From: Actinomycetota bacterium
GTDB taxonomy: Bacteria; Actinomycetota; Thermoleophilia; Solirubrobacterales; Solirubrobacteraceae
Length of the DNA: 15,603 nucleotides
Direction of reading: 5' to 3'
NCBI GenBank assembly: GCA_005888335.1
Contig: VAWY01000003.1
Coordinates: 1 to 15,603 of the forward strand
How positions within the stretch are numbered: position 1 is the stretch's first letter; each line of letters begins with the position of its first letter. The notes beneath the pieces are model-generated. The model made no database searches. It worked only from the letters and a program-made list of their open reading frames with translations, and was not told where the DNA came from. Below, piece by piece: positions 13,665-15,603 of this stretch. Made by a program: the position numbers and the translations under genes.

Positions 13665-14738
13665 ATGTCCGTTTTCCCGCGCCCTTGGAAGGCGCTGCTG
13701 ATCTCCAGCGTCGCGGCCGCGGCGCTCGCCGGCCCAGCCGCCGGCAACGCGCTCGCCGCGCAAATGAGCATCGTCCCGGGCCCGGTGGCCGTGGACGAAG
13801 GCAACTCCGGCCAGAAGATGATGGAGTTCAAGGTTGAGCTCACCGGCCTGGTCGACGCCACCGTCCCCTACAGCGCCGACGTCTCGACCATCGTCGGCGG
13901 CTACCCCTTCCCGAGCGCGACCGCCGGAGTCGACTACATGCCGGTGTTCAAGCGGATCACGCTCTCGGGCTTCGGTACTGAGACCGTGCAGGTCCCGATC
14001 ATCGGCGACACCGACGTCGAGCCCGACGAGACCGTCGCCCTGCAGCTGACCAACGGCAGCCCCGGCAGCGACGGCTTCGGCAAGTTCAACCTCGGCCCGT
14101 CGCAGTCCGGGACGATCAAGAACGACGACCAGCCCGCGCCGGTCCAGCCGGCCGACCCCGTCAAGCCGGCCGACCCGGTCAAGCCGGCCGACCCCGTCAA
14201 GCCCGCCGACCCCGTCAAGCCCGCCGACCCGATCGTCGTCAAGCCGGGCGACCCCGTCGTCGTCAAGCCCGCCGACCCGGGCAACGCGAGCGCCGGACCC
14301 TCGCAGTCGTCGTCGACGAGCCCGAGCTCGACCAACATCACCCTCAACGTCCCCAACGGCCAGAACGCAAGCTCGCCGGCGGCCGCGCCGAGCAGCGGCC
14401 AGACCAACCACAACGCGGCGGCCGTCGACGGCGCGACCGACGAGGTCGGACCGCGGATGGGCATGGTCTTCCGCGGGCTCGACAGCGCGCTGAAGGTCCG
14501 CGTGCGCTGCCCCGGTGACGAGGAGTCCTGCAAGGGCAGCGTCGCCGTCCGCCTGAACGGCAGCACGCTGAACTCGGCGCGCTTTGACCTCGACGGCGCC
14601 AAGTCGCGCCAGCTGTCGATCGACCTCACGCGCGCCCAGCGACGCAAGCTGCGCCGCGCCGGCGTCGTCTACCTCAAGGCGACCGCCACCGACGCAGCGG
14701 GCAACCGCCAGGTCCGCCAGCTCAGCTTCGAGCTCTAA
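13665..14738 (+). CDS. Secreted Calx-beta domain protein with PADPVK-repeat linker
   Basis: A 357-residue exported protein. Residues 1-32 are a Sec signal peptide: PRPWK, a hydrophobic Leu/Ala core, then a probable cut after ALA or ALAA (29-32). A Calx-beta domain fills about 33-155, with acidic residues suited to calcium (VAVDEGNSGQ; GDTDVEPDETVALQL) and the family ending SGTIKNDD. Next comes a Pro-rich linker of PADPVK repeats (162-205), then a Ser/Asn/Ala-rich stretch. The C-terminal beta domain (about 262-357) contains the VRCPGDEESCKGSV cysteine pair and DAAGNRQVRQLSFEL, a module I associate with secreted proteins of Solirubrobacterales. It is probably attached to or displayed at the cell surface, though no LPxTG motif or anchor is seen. 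ATG 13665 is set by AGGAG 6 bp upstream; the in-frame ATG at 13566 would bury the signal peptide. The function is unknown; adhesion or matrix contact is inferred from the Calx-beta family. Confidence 0.88.
   Translation: MSVFPRPWKALLISSVAAAALAGPAAGNALAAQMSIVPGPVAVDEGNSGQKMMEFKVELTGLVDATVPYSADVSTIVGGYPFPSATAGVDYMPVFKRITLSGFGTETVQVPIIGDTDVEPDETVALQLTNGSPGSDGFGKFNLGPSQSGTIKNDDQPAPVQPADPVKPADPVKPADPVKPADPVKPADPIVVKPGDPVVVKPADPGNASAGPSQSSSTSPSSTNITLNVPNGQNASSPAAAPSSGQTNHNAAAVDGATDEVGPRMGMVFRGLDSALKVRVRCPGDEESCKGSVAVRLNGSTLNSARFDLDGAKSRQLSIDLTRAQRRKLRRAGVVYLKATATDAAGNRQVRQLSFEL
14148..14279 (+). repeat. 18-bp tandem repeat encoding PADPVK linker
   Basis: Four exact PADPVK units (14148-14219, 18 bp each) are followed by a drifting unit PADPIVVK, then PGDPVVVK and a final PADP. 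The DNA units differ only at a few third positions (ccg/ccc for Pro), which shows recent duplication with little divergence. The segment is a flexible, Pro-rich spacer between the Calx-beta domain and the C-terminal domain; copy number may vary between strains. Confidence 0.9.
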
Positions 14739-14760
14739 CCGACCCCCACCCGCCAATGCC

Positions 14761-14792
14761 CGAGCCCGGCGAGCATCCGCTCGCCGGGCTCG
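14761..14792 (+). terminator. Strong hairpin after the Calx-beta gene
   Basis: CGAGCCCGGCGAG (14761-14773) pairs perfectly with CTCGCCGGGCTCG (14780-14792) around a 6-nt loop, CATCCG: a 13-bp GC-rich stem starting 22 bp after the Calx-beta stop codon. There is no T-tract, as is common for actinobacterial terminators. It separates the Calx-beta gene from the operator and hydrolase gene. Confidence 0.7.
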
Positions 14793-14837
14793 CGCGCGTC
14801 AAGCGCCGGCTGGGACCGCAAGACCTGCCTGCCGGCG

Positions 14838-14869
14838 CCGTTTCCGTACACAGACGTGTACCGAAACGG
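14838..14869. promoter_or_regulatory. Large palindromic operator (TetR-type) before the CocE-like gene
   Basis: Two 14-bp arms, CCGTTTCCGTACAC (14838-14851) and GTGTACCGAAACGG (14856-14869), are inverted copies with a single mismatch, separated by AGAC. The inner 6 bp per arm (GTACAC/GTGTAC) is perfect. The size and AT-poor symmetric layout suit a TetR-family dimer pair. Its right edge overlaps the ribosome site GGAGAG (14868-14873) and ends 10 bp before ATG 14880, so bound protein would block the start of the hydrolase gene. The cognate regulator is not in the window. Confidence 0.7.
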
Positions 14870-14879
14870 AGAGCAGACC

Positions 14880-15603
14880 ATGCGAACGACGCGCTGGGCC
14901 CTCGCGGCCGTCCTGCTGGCGCTGATCGCGCCGTCGGCGGCCTTGGCCGACGGCTGGACTCCGTACGACCGGCCGGCGACCAACGGCATCACGACCGAGA
15001 AGGACGTCCCGATCACGATGTCGGACGGCATCGTCCTCAGCGCGGACGTCTACCGGCCCGACCAGCCCGGGCGCTACCCGGTGATCATCACCCAGACGCC
15101 ATACAACAAGGAGAGCGCGCTCGGGGCCGCCAACATGTACCTGGTCGAGCGCGGCTACGTCCACGTCGTCGTCGACGTGCGCGGCACCGGCTCGTCGCAG
15201 GGCTCGTGGGACTTCGTTCGGGCCCAACGAGCAGCGCGACGGGGCCGAGGTCGTCGAGTGGTCGCGCCACCAGCCGTGGAGCGACGGCGACGTCGGCCCG
15301 TGGGGCGCGTCGTACATGGCGATCACGCAGCTGACGACCGCGGCGCGCCGCCCGCCCGGCCTCAAGGCCATCTTCCCGATCGTCCCGATGGCCGACAGCT
15401 ACCGCGACATCACGTTCTCCGGCGGGCAGATCAACACGTCGTTCATCCCGCTGTGGCTCGGACTGGTCACCGGCACGAGCCTCGTGCCGCCGGCCTACGC
15501 GCTGGATGGCAACCCGCAGAACCTGGTCCGCGGCGTCACCACGCTCGCCCAGCCCGCGACCAACGTCGGCAGCTTCCAGCTCAACACGGTCGCCAACTCG
15601 ATC
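14880..15603 (+). CDS. Secreted CocE/X-Pro dipeptidyl-peptidase-type alpha/beta hydrolase, frameshifted and cut off by window edge
   Basis: ATG 14880 follows GGAGAG (14868-14873) at 6 bp. The N-terminus MRTTRWALAAVLLALIAPSA with a cut near ALADG is a signal peptide, so the enzyme should be exported. The CocE/NonD family is clear: VPITMSDGIVLSADVYRP, TQTPYNKES, VVVDVRGTGSSQGSWDF. At 15216 one extra base (TTCGTTCGGG where the family needs TTCTTCGGG) shifts the frame. From 15217, in the next frame, the family resumes with FFGPNEQRDGAEVVEWSRHQ-type sequence (the first F encoded upstream) and the nucleophile elbow WGASYMA, and stays open to the window end. The first frame also stays open but is an Arg/Pro-rich nonsense reading. 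Relatives hydrolyse esters or X-Pro peptides. The gene is either disrupted or affected by a one-base error, and its C-terminus lies beyond the window. The operator just upstream suggests regulated expression. Confidence 0.85.
   Translation, partial: MRTTRWALAAVLLALIAPSAALADGWTPYDRPATNGITTEKDVPITMSDGIVLSADVYRPDQPGRYPVIITQTPYNKESALGAANMYLVERGYVHVVVDVRGTGSSQGSWDFVRAQRAARRGRGRRVVAPPAVERRRRRPVGRVVHGDHAADDRGAPPARPQGHLPDRPDGRQLPRHHVLRRADQHVVHPAVARTGHRHEPRAAGLRAGWQPAEPGPRRHHARPARDQRRQLPAQHGRQLD

Noticed and set aside
14811..14838. GGGACCGCAAGACC resembling part of a GEMM (c-di-GMP) riboswitch
   Set aside because: The upstream GGGCAAACC half and the tetraloop partner are missing, and the match has an inserted base; treated as chance.
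14803..14838. 8-bp stem GCGCCGGC/GCCGGCGC with a 20-nt loop after the strong terminator
   Set aside because: Each arm is itself palindromic and GC-only, so pairing is likely incidental in this composition.
15205..15230. Programmed ribosomal frameshifting in the CocE-like gene
   Set aside because: No slippery heptamer or downstream stop-linked arrangement is seen at TTCGTTCGGG; a plain insertion or sequence error is simpler.

Overview
The window is very GC-rich, with strong G/C preference at third codon positions and long spurious antisense frames. It encodes proteins typical of lipid-storing Actinomycetota: a WS/DGAT acyltransferase, a CYP124-like P450, several FadE-type acyl-CoA dehydrogenases and AzlCD. 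The secreted Calx-beta protein, with a C-terminal module of the 'VRCP...' type, and the apparently leaderless promoters suggest the Thermoleophilia (Solirubrobacter/Conexibacter-like). That placement is an inference. I see no rRNA, tRNA, CRISPR array, insertion sequence or phage gene, so this looks like ordinary chromosomal sequence rich in lipid metabolism.

Layout. (1) Positions 1-2202, minus strand: an operon of an IVD/LCAD-type acyl-CoA dehydrogenase, a 60-residue zinc-ribbon protein and a tandem-domain DUF892 ferritin-like protein that runs off the left edge. (2) Positions 2235-5382, plus strand: divergent from (1), a CYP124-like P450 followed by a long FadE acyl-CoA dehydrogenase. (3) Positions 5413-6869, minus strand: a VOC (glyoxalase-fold) protein translationally coupled to a crotonase-fold protein that lacks both hydratase glutamates. 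(4) Positions 6897-7888, plus strand: azlC and azlD, exporter subunits for branched-chain amino acids. (5) Positions 7885-10768, minus strand: class I-like HMG-CoA reductase, then a serine hydrolase started by a GTGA overlap, then a conserved-looking unknown protein. (6) Positions 10818-13561, plus strand: an ACAD10/11-like acyl-CoA dehydrogenase and a WS/DGAT acyltransferase. (7) Positions 13665-15603, plus strand: a secreted Calx-beta protein with a PADPVK-repeat linker, a strong hairpin, a large palindromic operator, and a secreted CocE-type hydrolase. The hydrolase is frameshifted by one base near 15216 and runs off the right edge.

How the genes may fit together. The P450, the three acyl-CoA dehydrogenases (each with a different predicted catalytic acid), the crotonase, the acyltransferase and the HMG-CoA reductase together suggest oxidation, remodelling and storage of branched or isoprenoid-type acyl chains. 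This rests on family membership and gene order only. Three divergent gene pairs (junctions at 2194-2234, 6870-6896 and 10769-10817) give compact two-way control. In the first two, an identical TAGCGTGC element lies just before a minus-strand ATG and suggests leaderless transcripts.

Nothing here is clearly a new defence or mobile system. The strongest leads are the 32-bp operator before the frameshifted hydrolase, the isolated class I-like HMG-CoA reductase, the crotonase with a rewired active site, and the structured leader before the Calx-beta gene.
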